Below are positions 13,702 through 25,960 of a stretch of 64,000 bases of DNA, piece by piece. The notes beneath the pieces were generated by a model. That model searched no databases and was not told the origin of the DNA. It saw nothing but the letters and a program-made list of their open reading frames with translations. How positions within the stretch are numbered: position 1 is the stretch's first letter; the number at the start of each line of letters is the position of its first letter. The translations under genes and the position numbers were made by a program. Source of the stretch: Smittium mucronatum (lineage: Eukaryota > Kickxellomycota > Harpellomycetes > Harpellales > Legeriomycetaceae); contig LSSL01000593.1 in NCBI GenBank assembly GCA_001953115.1, positions 25,902-89,901 on the forward strand, given 5' to 3'.

Positions 13702-14038
13702 TTTAATAGAAACAATACATGCGTTTCATATAGAAGAAATCACGAAGTAGGCCAATTGATACGAGTTATTCATCTGATTTGATTAATCCAATGGAGTGAA
13801 TAATAATGAGCCCAATGGCATCCTACATGCCGCAATGGGTGTCATCTTTTATAGGCATCAATATTTTTCGAACAACCCATTGTTTTGATTTCAAATTAAA
13901 AACTTTTTATTTCTCCATAAATTTATTCCATCACTATTGATCAAAGTCTTTTCAGCAGCTACACTCCTATCTATAGTATACCTCAAGAAAAGAGTTTTGT
14001 AGTTTAACTATTTAGCTTCATATATTTTTCTTCACAAA
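13702..14038 (+). promoter_or_regulatory. SUB2 upstream region
   Basis: No gene is seen. A TATA-like stretch (CTATAGTATA, 13971-13980) lies about 60 bp before the SUB2 start codon. The start context ACAAAATGGCTG has A at -3 and G at +4, which is favourable for initiation. Promoter assignment is inference. Confidence 0.35.
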
Positions 14039-15707
14039 ATGGCTGATCACGCTGACGATTTGATTGATTATGAGGATGATGAAGCTCTTCAACAAGAACT
14101 TGTCGAAAATGGAAATAAGGACCAGGATTCACTCAACTCGACCGAAAAGGCTGTAGATGGTAAAGATAAAAAAGGTAGTTATGTTGGTGTTCATTCCACA
14201 ACTTTCCGCGATTTTTTGTTGAAGCCTGAGTTGCTTCGGGCCATTGTCGATTGTGGTTTCGAACATCCTTCTGAGGTACAGCAGGAGTGCATTCCTCAGG
14301 CAATTTTAGGTCTTGATGTTTTGTGTCAAGCCAAATCCGGCTTGGGTAAGACAGCTGTATTTGTGCTAGCCACCTTACAACAACTTGAGCCTATAGATGG
14401 CGATGTTTCCGTTATCGTTATTTGCCATACCCGTGAATTAGCCTACCAGATCAAGAATGAGTATACTCGTTTTAGTAAATATATGCCTGCAGTACGCACT
14501 GAAGTCTTTTACGGTGGAACTCAGTACAAGAAAGATCAGGAACTTCTTAAGGATAAGGAAAGATGTCCTCATATCGTCGTTGGTACTCCCGGTCGTATTT
14601 TGGCTTTATGCAGGGATAAGTTCCTTCGCTCTGGAGCTATAAAGCATTTCATTTTAGACGAATGTGACAAAATGCTGGAACAACTCGGTAAGCTTTCTAA
14701 AGTTCTATTACTGCAACCCTCCCGGAATTCATGTTATGTTCAGGCATTCATTTTGTGGTTTATTTCCGTTTTTTACAATCTATTCGGACTTTTATGCCTC
14801 AAAAGATTTGGATCTCTAATTATTCTATGAACGTACCTATGATTTTCGAATTAAGGAGAGACATATGTTCAATTTTATTTCCAAAAATTCAGTATTTCAA
14901 TGATACTTGATGGCTTTATTGTCATTTATATCCCGATATTGAATTACAAAGATATGTCTCGTTCTTTCTGAGTTATGACGTATTTATCCACAATAATCAT
15001 TTTTGGCTAACTGGACTGGAATTATTACTTTTAACTAACTAGATATGAGAAGAGATATTCAAGATATTTTCAGAACCACTCCACAGAACAAGCAAACTAT
15101 GATGTTCAGCGCCACCCTTAGCAAGGAGATCAGACCAGTATGTAGGAAATTCTTGCACAATGCTTTGGAGATATTTGTAGACGACGAGACCAAGCTAACA
15201 CTTCATGGGCTTCAGCAGTACTATGTATCATTGACAGAGAACACAAAAAATAAACAGTTAAGCGATTTGTTGGACTCTTTGGATTTCAACCAAGTCGTGA
15301 TTTTTGTAAAATCCGCTTCAAGGGCTAATCAGCTAAACAAGCTGTTGATTGCATGTAATTTCCCTTCGGTATGCATTCATTCTCAGCTTAAGCAAGAGGA
15401 GAGAATAGCTAGATATAAAGCTTTCAAAGACTTTGATAAAAGAGTTATGGTTGCGACCGACATTTTTGGAAGAGGAATCGATATTGAGCGTGTTAATGTT
15501 GTTATCAACTATGATATGTCAGAAGACGCTGATTCGTACCTTCACAGAGTCGGTCGTGCTGGTCGTTTTGGTACCAAGGGCTTAGCTATTACATTCGTAT
15601 CCTCAGACGAAGATAAAAAGGTTTTGGAAAGTGTCCAAGAGAGATTCGAGGTGGATATCCCAGCACTGCCAGAGAAGATCGAATCAAGCACCTACATGAC
15701 GTCTTGA
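14039..15707 (+). CDS. SUB2: SUB2/UAP56 DECD-box RNA helicase (one intron)
   Basis: ATP-dependent RNA helicase of the TREX complex, acting in the nucleus in spliceosome assembly and mRNA export. The spliced product is 437 residues (yeast Sub2 is 446). Exon 1 is 14039-14687 and exon 2 is 15043-15707. The N-terminus has the family's acidic LIDYEDDE segment. Motifs run in order: Q-motif phenylalanine and glutamine near 74-82, Walker A AKSGLGKT at 98-105, TRELA at 131-135, TPGR at 183-186, the diagnostic DECD at 207-210, SAT at 239-241, [12 protein letters not shown] at 354-365 and HRVGRAGR at 384-391. All catalytic residues are present. The splice junction falls between [10 protein letters not shown] and DMRRD, restoring a block conserved in the family. 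Reading through the intron would stop at codon 264. The lactonase gene lies convergent downstream. Confidence 0.97.
14688..15042 (+). other. SUB2: SUB2 intron (355 nt)
   Basis: Donor GTAAGC follows CTCG, and acceptor CTAG precedes ATATGAGA. Phase 1 joins CTC-G with AT-ATG to give L-D-M. Two branch-site candidates fit: CTAAC at 15007-15011 and the TTAACTAAC just before the acceptor. The sequence contains in-frame stops and is more AT-rich than the exons. Confidence 0.95.
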
Positions 15708-16551
15708 TCTTTCCCCGTTGTATGTTATCCATTTTTCTTACACGTTTTCATCTTAGTTTTTTTTTTCTGTTGATGATTCTTTCAATGAGTTCATCTCAAA
15801 AGACTTCAGGCATATTTTTTGCTGAATAAAGAGATTTTTTTATTTTCCCGTTTATATTGTCTTAGTTTTGAATAAATATAATTTTGAGACACACGGCTTT
15901 GGATTTAGCTTGTTTCAACTAGTTTTTCAAATTCGAATAAGATTCCTTGTCATTAAATGTAATCCGGGATTTAGATCCAATAAGTACCTCTTTTTTCATT
16001 AATAAGTGAGCTCCCAAAGAATTCGAATCCAACAGTCTAAATAAAGTTTGATAGTTTTGGACTAAATCATGAAATAGTAGTTGATGGACTAATAAAACTT
16101 TTATTTGAAATTGCTCTACATAAATCTGAATAATTGTGCTTGTATTGTAGAACGTACCAAGTGTCTAAATGTACCATGGAATCGGATCCAGATAAGGTTA
16201 CCATGTATCTTTTGAAAAATACAAAAATAAAATAAAATGGAAATTCGTTATTGCCAACGCATTTAGTAGAACAAGCTTGTACTGATTTCTGTACAAGCTA
16301 ATATGAAAAAGAAGAAATTAATTCGTTTTTCAAAGATCGACCAGACATGACATGCTCACTAGATATGAAATACCATGTTTTTAGAAAAAAAAAAAAAAAG
16401 ATAACGAAAAAAACAGGTAGCAGTAAAAACCCATAGTAAATATGAATATTCCTTTTATTTATTGATACAAATAAGCAATGGCTTGATTTCAAAATATTGG
16501 ACACTTATAATGTAAAAAAACTCCGCGAAATCTGATATTGGGCAGGGACGT
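15708..16551. other. Convergent intergenic region, SUB2 and lactonase
   Basis: This holds the 3' flanks of the two convergent genes. SUB2's AATAAA lies on the plus strand, and the lactonase's AATAAA appears as TTTATT at about 16454-16463 for minus-strand transcripts. No additional gene is seen; the reading frame at 16298-16504 (minus) is in low-complexity A/T runs. Confidence 0.6.
15825..15830 (+). terminator. SUB2: SUB2 polyadenylation signal
   Basis: AATAAA about 118 bp after the SUB2 stop codon, followed by a T-rich tract; a second AATAAA lies near 15872. The assignment is by motif and position. Confidence 0.6.
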
Positions 16552-17340
16552 CTACAATTTGTGAGGGAAATCGCTAATAACGGCTCTGTCTAAGAGGGAG
16601 CTGGATTTATCGTCCATGAACCAATACAGGTTTCCGCGTCTTGGTTTAACCATTCCGGCGGGATATTTTGTAGAGTTTTCTTGCAAAATCTCTTTAACAA
16701 CTTGAGCTTTCTGGTCACCACAGTTGACGAAAGCCACATTATGGGCATCGTTAAGGACTGGGAGGGTGAGGGTGATACGGCTTGGGGGTGGCTTGGGAGA
16801 GTTATCAATGCTAGTTACCCAAACACCAGTTTCCTGGATCTGTGGGAATCCGGGGAACAAGGAGCAAGTGTGGCCGTCAGGACCCATACCCAAAAGCAAG
16901 AGATCGAATTGAGGATATCTAAGAGTCTCTTTTCCAACGAAAGCCTTTAATAGAGAATCCTCATAATCATTAGCAGCTTCCTCAGAACTTGAGACCAAAC
17001 TGGCATTAATGGGGAAGATGTTTTGAGGAGGCACGCAATTATCCTTAGGTAACTTGTCGAAGAATTCGTTCTTTACCAACAAATAGTTCGATTCAGCATC
17101 ATCGAGTGGAACACAACGCTCATCAGCAAAGAAAACAAGCCATTTGGTAAAATCAACCTTCTTGCTGTTAACCAAGTATTTGGAAACGGTCTTAGGCAAC
17201 GAACCACCAGAAAAGGCAATGGTGAAACGACCGGTCTCAGCAATATATTCTTGTGAAAGCTTCTCAATGTATAAACAAGTAGCTTCTGACACGCCATCGG
17301 TATCAGGGAAGCTGAAAACCTTCTGTTCGTAAGACTTCAT
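16552..17340 (-). CDS. 6-phosphogluconolactonase (SOL/PGLS family)
   Basis: Hydrolyses 6-phosphoglucono-delta-lactone to 6-phosphogluconate, the second step of the oxidative pentose phosphate pathway, in the cytosol. I place the start at the ATG at 17340-17338, giving 262 residues, close to the usual 240-270. The open frame extends 23 codons upstream, but only to a TTG, so the longer form is not accepted. Family blocks: FTIAFSGGSLPK at 39-50 (phosphosugar-binding loop), FADERCVPLDDAESNY at 71-86, and LLLGMGPDGHTCSLFPG at 148-164 with the conserved glycine, aspartate and histidine. Fungal relatives are yeast Sol3/Sol4. No intron is needed. It is convergent with SUB2, and base composition is far less AT-rich than the flanks. 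Confidence 0.95.
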   Translation of the reverse strand: MKSYEQKVFSFPDTDGVSEATCLYIEKLSQEYIAETGRFTIAFSGGSLPKTVSKYLVNSKKVDFTKWLVFFADERCVPLDDAESNYLLVKNEFFDKLPKDNCVPPQNIFPINASLVSSSEEAANDYEDSLLKAFVGKETLRYPQFDLLLLGMGPDGHTCSLFPGFPQIQETGVWVTSIDNSPKPPPSRITLTLPVLNDAHNVAFVNCGDQKAQVVKEILQENSTKYPAGMVKPRRGNLYWFMDDKSSSLLDRAVISDFPHKL

Positions 17341-17444
17341 ATTGGTATTATAAGGTGGCAGGGTGATAGAAATAAGACTCTTGGCGTTAAGTATAATGAA
17401 CTCTTTCAATATTCCTAGATTCGCGACTAATGACTCTGCTCACA

Positions 17445-17452
17445 CTTTTATA
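17445..17452 (-). promoter_or_regulatory. TATA box of the lactonase gene
   Basis: TATAAAAG on the minus strand about 105 bp upstream of the chosen ATG. It supports a short leader and the ATG start at 17340 over the upstream TTG. Confidence 0.6.
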
Positions 17453-18121
17453 CCCGTACAGCAAACTGGTTTGGGCTAGCACATTCTTATATACTCGCTT
17501 TCTATTCGCTAAATTATTTCGGACCAGTAGATAAGGATTGCCACTAATTGATCTAATATACTTGCCAATTCAGGGATTTTTTATGAAAGATCACAAACCT
17601 CCACTCCAGCTGCACATAGCTGCTGGGTCTTATGGATAACACCCAGCTTACCCCCTACTCCCACATGTGTGAGCTTTCTGTTCTCCTCAAATTCGCATTC
17701 TTATAATTTCATTTATTGGTCTTTTTTGTCCTAATCCATACTTATTGATCTACTGAGTTGCTGAGATCACCGCCAGACAGCCAGTAATATCTCTATCAGA
17801 TATTTTTCAATAGCCTCTAATCGATCATGTTTAGAAATAACATTTCAAAAAGTTCTTCTTTTCCCATATTCCCGCAGTTGTCTCGATGTGTGTCGAAGCT
17901 TCCAAGAGTTTCCACATTTAGAATTCCGTTTATTTCTACTTGGCGATTAATAGCATATACGAAGTTGAGGCTTTTCACCAAGATTAGCCCCACCAGGGCC
18001 AAAAATAAGAAAATAGCACATTTTTCCAAAAATATAAATACTCGATCTCGGCATACAACTACAATCGGAATGTGCCAATTAACGGGGATTTTCTGTTGCC
18101 ATTCCACAGAATCCTTATTAA
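17453..18121. other. Lactonase upstream region, no certain gene
   Basis: Moderate-GC sequence upstream of the lactonase. Overlapping frames occur on both strands at 17817-18195: the plus-strand frame of 122 codons starts with ATG at 17827, the minus one only with TTG. Neither shows a recognised domain. Both frames run into the MITE at 18122, so I do not call either as a gene. Confidence 0.4.
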
Positions 18122-18285
18122 CCCTTTCCGGGCCCAAATTTGTGCCTTGCCCCTATTTGCGTATATTTGAAATTACAATTGGTTCAAAAATATGATCTGT
18201 CCAATGGTATACAAACAAAATTAAACTAATAATAACATTGAGCGAAAAGTGGAAGCCACTTTTTGTACCATCGCCCCTGAAAAGG
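18122..18285. mobile_element. TTAA-flanked MITE, copy 1 (164 bp)
   Basis: Terminal inverted repeats begin CCCTTTCCGGGCC on the left and, reading the other strand, CCTTTTCAGGGGC on the right. Both sides are bordered by TTAA (18118-18121 and 18286-18289), the target duplication of piggyBac-type transposases. Left and right ends each align with those of the copy at 51404-51552, 33 kb away, so these are two copies of one family. There is no coding capacity; it would move only with a transposase in trans. Confidence 0.75.
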
Positions 18286-18289
18286 TTAA

Positions 18290-21200
18290 CACTGATTTAT
18301 CCAAAATCAATAAGGGCTAAATGTGAGATTCTTTTTTGAAAGCAAAAGCTTTACTAATAAGCTTTTATTACCCCCTCTCCCTAATACGGAAATTGGGGAT
18401 AAAATATTTTGATAATTTAATAAGCGAATTAATAGGCTAATTTTTATGTTAAATTGTTTTAATTGGCAGTGCAGAAAGTGCACTATTTATTCAGCACATA
18501 ATTCATTGATTTTATTGGGTGATACTGACAATAATCCTCATATAAAGCTCAAATTCTAACAGGCCAATGATGCCTTCAGTAAAAAAGGTCTAATTTCATT
18601 AATAATCCTCCAAATACAGGTATTTACCATTTATCTAGTGACTACACTGGTAAACCTCTTTAGATCAGTAAAAGTTTTTTGGTTAATGCACGCATATATG
18701 CTCTTAATAATTTGTTTAAATTGGTATTTTTACACATTTTCAATATTGAGGCCAATCAATCCCTGATTCTATTCTTGGCCGAACATAACACACCTTATTT
18801 TTTAATAAGTTATAAATAAGCTCTTTTTTGGGGTTAGACTAAAAGGCATACCTTTTTCTTTCTAGGCATTATATTACTTTTTTAAATGCACCGATTAAAT
18901 CCTATAAAGCTCCCATACACGCAATTCTACTAGGATATACGGCAAGTATTCGTTTCGGGCCATATCAAAAAAGAGCTATAAGGACCAATGAAGGTGATAT
19001 ATATATGGAATTACTTTTATGGAAATTCCTATTTCCGTTCATAAATTTTTGGTTAAATCAACTAAAATTGTATTTTAATTATATAAGTGGAAGTTCTAAT
19101 AAGGAAATAATGGAGCTCCTACAATTACATTCACAATCAAGGGTTTTATTAAATCAGCTTCGATTATTTAGTAAATTGGCAAAAAAGATAATAAGTGAAA
19201 TATAAATATTAATTCAAAAAGGGCTCAATTTGAAAAAAATTACTATTTATTTGAAAGGGGGTTGATTTGACAAGGCGATAAAAATTTTCAAACACAATAG
19301 TTTAAAAATATTAATTTATAGTAGTTAGGTTATATTATATCAAAGAAAAATAAATATAGAGTTAAGTAAAGCTATTTTAAATATCATAAAGAGACAAATA
19401 AAATAAGAAAAAATCACTGTATCCGAACCTTAAAGAAGAAAAAAACGCTTCATAAATAATTAAAATTCATCAAAATTTTGTTACAGTTCGTCCAATAAAT
19501 TTTTACTTGAATAGCATAAATATTTTTCGATACTGAAAATACCTAAATACACTAATTATTCAATTTATTCATCTTTTTTCATTTCTTTTCTTTAAAAACT
19601 ACTCTTAACAATATTTCTTAGTTGTAATAAAAACACAAAATAACCCAAAATAAAAAAAATAACACAAGTCAAAAACCAATCAAAAAAAAACAACTTGTCA
19701 CAATAATTCTCGACCAAATTTAATTTTTTTAATTAAAATAGTGAATTAATATTACTACAGAAAATTATAACAAATTTCAGGAATCTGCCGGAAATTTTTA
19801 GGAAATTTTTTAAGCCTCAAAAAACCGCATAAATTTGCGAAAGAATCGCTCTCAGACAAAAAAAAAAACCCTCGACATTTATATTAATTTTTCCTAATAA
19901 AATCCCAAAAATACTTTTTTCTTATCATATTTTTCATTAAAAGTAAAAAGTGCTAGCTAAATAAGGATATAAATTATAAAAATCAGATAAATTAATTTAT
20001 ATAATAATTAATTTAGTTCAATTTTTAATAATAAAATGCTCCGAATTTGAACACTTTCGGTTTTTATAGTGACAAGGGTTAAAAACTTGCCTTGTGGGAT
20101 ACATATCAAGCAGAAAAATCATTTAGCTTTATCCATAAGTCAAAGTGTCTCATCGGGATTTTTTTTTCGTTGAAAATAAACATAATTCATCACTTCAAAT
20201 GACATTGGTAATCCATACTACTTGATTGGTAACTTGAGGGGTCTTACAGTTGTTGGATTAAGTTTTTTCAATAAGCTCGAGTATTTATAAATAAAAAGGA
20301 TCTTATCATACTTAAGATGGTGGAGTTTTCTGCTGAGTCTTTTCTTTTCCTTTTTTTTTAGTCCATTTTTAATGCTCTCGATTCGAAAAATATAGGTGTA
20401 ATAAGGTTTTGCAATTAATGTTGTGCTGATCTGTAATAAAAAAAAAACCTTCGAGTTTTTATTTTTATCTAAATCCAGTTTGTGATAGTTAGAGATCACT
20501 TTGATGGGAGGTGGGTATATAAAAATAGAATTTGGTTACAATATGGCACAGCTCTTCTTAAATTTACGTGATAAATATTCAAATTAAACATAGGATTATT
20601 GGAACATGAATTATGAAGCTTTAAAGTTTAAATTTATTAAGTTTAAAAATATTAATACACCACCAATGAGCCAGTAAATTTTAGTTATGTAGTCGCTAGA
20701 GTGGCATGGGAGAGTTGGGCTTCATAGATTTATAAGTTTTAAAACGAATACACAGAAAGAAAAAAGTAAATTTTAATTTTAGAAATCGACAGAGCGTTAA
20801 ATAAATTCTAAATATGCAATTTAAGAGATCTTTTAATTAATATTATTAGAATAGGGCATATATTTTATGAGGAAAATTTAATTATTTGATATTATTTTAT
20901 CAATGATTTTACTAGACCTTTATCGCAATTTTTTAGCCAAAATTTTTTTTATACCATCAAGGTTATCCCATATTGAGCCATTTTTGTTCAAGTTGAATAA
21001 TGCTGTATCTTTTTACTCCATAACCAGAATTTCGCTTAATGTTTTTCTTTGTATAAATATTCAATTTTTTGAATTTTTTTGTGCCATATTTTCCGTATTA
21101 TCGCAGTTAATGATTATTCTACATTTATTCGCCTTCAGAATAACGATTATAAATAGCTCCTAATTTTAATATTAGTATATATTTAATATATTTAGCAGTT

Positions 21201-24200
21201 TCAAAACAAACTATGAAATAATTTATTTTAAGGCTAATTTTCTTATATTTTAATAATCTTTTACAAAAACAAGTGTGAATTTTGTACGAAATTAATATCC
21301 CCCACGTAGTTGAGAACCTTTAGCCGCATTTGAACCCCTTAAGCGTATTTCCCTTTAATCTTGATCTAAGCTATTAACAGAATCAGCCATTATTGACCAT
21401 TTGTTAAAATTTATTATCTATTTAATTTATTTATCCGATGACTATATGTGTGAAACAGTTAGATTGTAACCAAATCGGTTTATTTCAAATATCTTAATCT
21501 TAATCAGAATATAAGCAATTTTCAATATAATCAATTGAAAAGAAAATTTTCTATGAAATAAATTCAAATAGATAGCTTAATTTTTGTATTTTGAAGATAA
21601 AAGAAAAAGAATTGAAAAAGAATACAGTAGGCTATATAAAATAAAAAAACTTTTTTTTTTATAATATTTCATAATTTTATATCACAAATATGGTTCTTTG
21701 TCATATTCTTTGTAATTATAACCCCAATATCTATTGATTTTTCTTTTGATTTTTATACCGCAACTGCATTTGATATATACTTTTCATTTAAGATAGCGCT
21801 CAAATTTTCTTTTGTATTTGCTTTATCGGTTGATTTTGGAAATAATTTTTCATTCTCGATTGATAATTTTAAAAATTTGTGCTTGATTTTGAAGCTTAAA
21901 TTTTGAGGAATTATTTTTTCTTCTTCGATATATTGTATGATATACTAATATTTTAACTCAAAAAGCTCTAATATATTGAAAACTGAGCTTATTTCAGCAT
22001 ATATAGACACAAAAAATATTACCAATTAATTCTTATGGCGTACTAGGTGTCATTATTTTTTTAAATTTACCTGATGCTACAATCAATTAATTACTTTTAT
22101 TAATATTCAAAATAGATATTCGTTTTATTTTGAAATAATTAAAAAAACTTTTTTTAAATTCTTCATTAAAATATTATATCATTAGATTTATTTCAAATAA
22201 ATTTATAATTTAAACGGTGTCAGGACTATTGGTATACTATTAATTCACATACTGGACATTTCTTATACATTTTTACCAATAAATAGAGAGAATTAAATTT
22301 TAAATTTTTTGGTGCATAATTATAAGAAATACACACATTTCATTAGCCAATAAAATCTTAATCATGTAAAATGATGGGTAGGAGTAGAAGAAATGGTAGT
22401 ATGCAAATAGTCATTTCGCCAATTTAAACGTAAAAAATATGTAATTTTCAGAATTTTAAACCCATTTAACAATTTATTTGCTGTTTATAATATAAAAATA
22501 AAATATAAAATTTGATTAATATATCTAAGCTTAAAAAAAAGCAAAAATAAAGTTAATATAATAAAAAAACACTAATTATTTTTAAATCACTTAAATTTTT
22601 ATAAGAAGTCTACATCAATTAAAAAAATACCAATTTTTTTATGCCGAAATAATATCTATGTTATACAAGGCGTAATTTTAAAATGGTTTAAATAAAAATT
22701 TACTTATTTCACATTTCGTGTTTTGATATTCAAAAAATAATTTTAATAAGTTCACCAGATTAAAATCGTATTAACTCAAAATAAAAACAAAATAGAGAAT
22801 TAAATAAATGTAATATTGAAGTAAAAATATCTGAATACCACAGAAAAAGTTAAAGTGTTCAATAATAAAAAAAATTAAATCTAAATAACCTTAAATTAAT
22901 TTTCTGTGGAAATATATTCATTATAAGTAATAGTTTATCTATCGAGAAATAATAAGAATAAATCTTTATAAAATCTATGGGAGCAGTGCTATTGTACACA
23001 TTTTAGTTCATTTATCAAAATACGAGAATCAAGCAGTTGATAAGTCAAAATAATTACAAATCGATTTTATATTACTGTGAAAATTAATAAAAAGGGTTTA
23101 CTGGCGATATGAGTATATACAAATACTACAACGGAAAAATAATATGAAACTAATCCAAAAAAATACAATAAAAATTGTGCTCTTTCTGGTAAAAAAAGTA
23201 TCAAAAAAAATATTGAAATAAAGAAAGGAAGGTCTTATTCCATAGAGAATTTTTTCTTAAAAATTTTAAAAACATCAGATTTGATATGATAAAATTTATT
23301 CTGTTAGATGAAACCACTTCAAATATAAAAATAAATGATTATAATCGTAGCTAATCATATTTTAGAGGTAAAATGTAATCAAAGCTTAGAAACTGTGATA
23401 AAAAAGAGGTTTTCGTTTCTGAATATTCATATAATCATACTTAAATTAGATTTAAAGTTATCTAAAAAAAAGATTAATCACATGTTTTTTTCTTCTTATT
23501 TGCACAAATATTCGAATTTTAAACTATTTAAAGGTGATTTTTCTGTTGCTTTTGCCGGGGAAAATGGTATAAATCAATCATTCTTTTCCTATTTCAGTAG
23601 TTGTTGTAAGTCACGAAAATTGAAAGGTTCATATCCGGGCTTTGAAAAATTTGAATACAGAAGTGATTAAACTAAGTTTAAATCATTAAATTTAAAACCT
23701 AGTAGCGGAATATGTATATCAGATTAAATAGTCCATATCAGAGTTTTCAAATTAAATCCAGCAAAAAACTGCTGATTTAACGTTTTGAAAAATCCTTCTC
23801 TCTTAGTAGATAAATTTAAAATGGTATATAAAAGAAACAAAAATGCACCAAAAAAGGGTTTTAGGCTTTTGGTAATATTATTTATGTCTAAATGGATAAT
23901 TATATATATATATTTTTTGGAATTTTTAGAAAATTAGAAAAAAATCACTTCAAGAATAACAGAAATTGGTACGGAGAACATTTTTTGTATGTTACCTAAA
24001 AAAAAATGGAGATATTAAATATAAAAATTTATTAAAAGCATAATTTCATAAAAATTTCTATATGTTAAAATTTATTGATATAGATAAAGGAAAAATTGAA
24101 TAAACATGGAATTGTATTCTCCAGTTTTCGGAAAAAATATTTATAATGGAATTTAAATTTTAGAATTCGAAAAAGTAATTATTTTTTTATTTATAAATCT

Positions 24201-25881
24201 ACTGAAGGTATAAATTCTTTTTGGCTCAAAAAAAAAATTAGATAAATCAAAAATTAATCAAATAACTTGATTATTAAACTCAATGAACTTAAGAAGTTTC
24301 GGGAATTTGTAAATTTTTTCGAAAGATAATTTCATAGAATCGAATATTTGCTGTTCATGAACAGATTTTTTTTAATAAAATATAAGAACGCTTTTATTAA
24401 TTTAGTAATAAAAAAATAAAACACCAATATTTAGTCGATAAAACACTTCTCGGTGAAAGAAAAACAGCAGATATATTCGTTTTTTTTTATAAAATAAACA
24501 CTAAGCCTACAACTAGTATAGATACTGATGATTTGTAAAATACTTTATTATTTACCATTATATCTATAAAAATTGAACAAAAATATTAAAAAAACAACAA
24601 AAAAATCAGTAAACACATCTTATTTATAAAATGCAATGAAAATCTAATATATATGAATTAAAAAATATTTAACAATTTAAAGGGGGGAGAGAGGGAGAAA
24701 GGGAGAAAGGGGTGGGGAAAGAGTTATTAAATTTTTTTAGTACACTTACTATCATATTTCCAAGTTAATAAAGCGAATTTTGATTGTTTTTTTAATTATT
24801 TCAAAAAATAATCCATCGCGTATATGCATAAATCTTATATAAAAAACGTTAAAAAATATTGAAACACAGATTATGCTTTTTGTGTTCTAATTTTTATTTT
24901 TTCAAAAATTAAGATATTTTTAGTGAATTTCTTGGAAAAATTAACCCCGTGTAACATCAATATTGAATGGATTTATGAAAGTTGGTATTTTTTTAGTTTA
25001 TAAAGAACTTTTTTAAGAAATTAAATCTATTTAAAAAAAAAGGTCATTTTTTACATTTAATTAAGGTTAAATTTTAATTCATATTCTGAATTTAAAATAA
25101 AAATAAAAATGCATCAACTGTGGAAAACGCTAAAAAAATTGAATTTTCAATCTGAAATTAAAAATCAAATGCATTGAAAAAGAAATGAAAATTATTATTA
25201 ATATTAAATAACTAATTTTATAAATATACATCATACTTGAGAATATTGAGTATTTTGTGATATTATTAAATATCACCTTCTTTTTATATAGCTTACTGGA
25301 TTCTTTTTCGGTTTTTTCTAGTTATATTCAAAATATAAAAATTATTCCAACTATCTATTTGAGTTTATTTTATTATTTTATGGAAATTTTTATTTTCAAT
25401 CGAGTATATTGAAAATTACTTATAGATTCTGATTCAAATTACGATATTTTAAATAAAACAATTTATTCTAAACCAAAATTTTACTCACATATTCATTTGA
25501 TAAATGAATTAAATAAATAATAAATTTTAGCCAATGTTCGAAAATGGCCGATTAGGTTAAAGAATCGGATCACAAAGCTTAATTAAATCCACACAAGGGG
25601 TTCAAATACGGCTAAATTTGCTCAAATAAGTAAGGGTGAAGGGTTAAATTAAATAAATATACACATAAATCTTGAGAAATAATTATAAAATAAAAAATAT
25701 CTCAATTTATATATCATGAAAATTTAGGCGAGCTAACTCCTTTATTCCATATTGTCAGATTTGGAAGGAATTTTAGTTTTTCAAATATATTTTTTGGGGA
25801 TGTGGAAAAGTTTTTCCTAATGAAAAAAATCAAGCCCATTTGTAATATGTTTATGGATATAGCAAAATTATTTTGATAGTC
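18290..25881. other. AT-rich desert
   Basis: No confident gene. The best ATG-initiated frames are 19005-19205 (66 codons) and 23335-23670 (111 codons, plus), neither with recognisable motifs; the second is only borderline longer than expected by chance at this composition. A polypurine tract lies at 24679-24723. Confidence 0.6.
24679..24723 (+). repeat. 45-nt polypurine tract
   Basis: AGGGAGAAAGGG-type sequence with a single T (24713) in 45 nt, in an AT desert; it could form triplex or G-rich structures. Confidence 0.8.
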
Positions 25882-25960
25882 ACTTGTGATACTGTGATCT
25901 AATGGTAAGGATATTCTTATTTGGTAGTTGGAGGTTCTAGGTTTGAATCTCGGAACAAGT
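25882..25960 (+). pseudogene. tRNA-derived sequence (tRNA-Pro-like; SINE head or tRNA relic)
   Basis: Contains an A-box-like TGATCTAATGGTAAGG (25895-25910) and a B-box-like GGTTTGAATCT (25940-25950) at tRNA spacing, with a TTTGG segment between them that would place a UGG (Pro) anticodon. The T-arm is mostly paired (CTAGG/CTCGG). An ACTTGTG at 25882-25888 can pair with the ACAAGT at the 3' side, but the spacing to the D-arm is 5 nt too long. It is therefore not a functional tRNA as read. A further 60-100 bp of moderate-GC sequence follows, as in tRNA-derived SINEs. The minus-strand frame at 25714-26103 overlaps it and is probably spurious. Confidence 0.45.

Noticed and set aside
17341..17409. 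23-codon N-terminal extension of the lactonase
   Set aside because: It opens with TTG, not ATG, lies inside the expected leader downstream of the TATA box, and would exceed the family's usual length.
17817..18195. Overlapping plus and minus frames of 122 and 106 codons
   Set aside because: The minus frame opens with TTG. Both run into the MITE, and neither shows a domain; kept only as a note in the intergenic entry.
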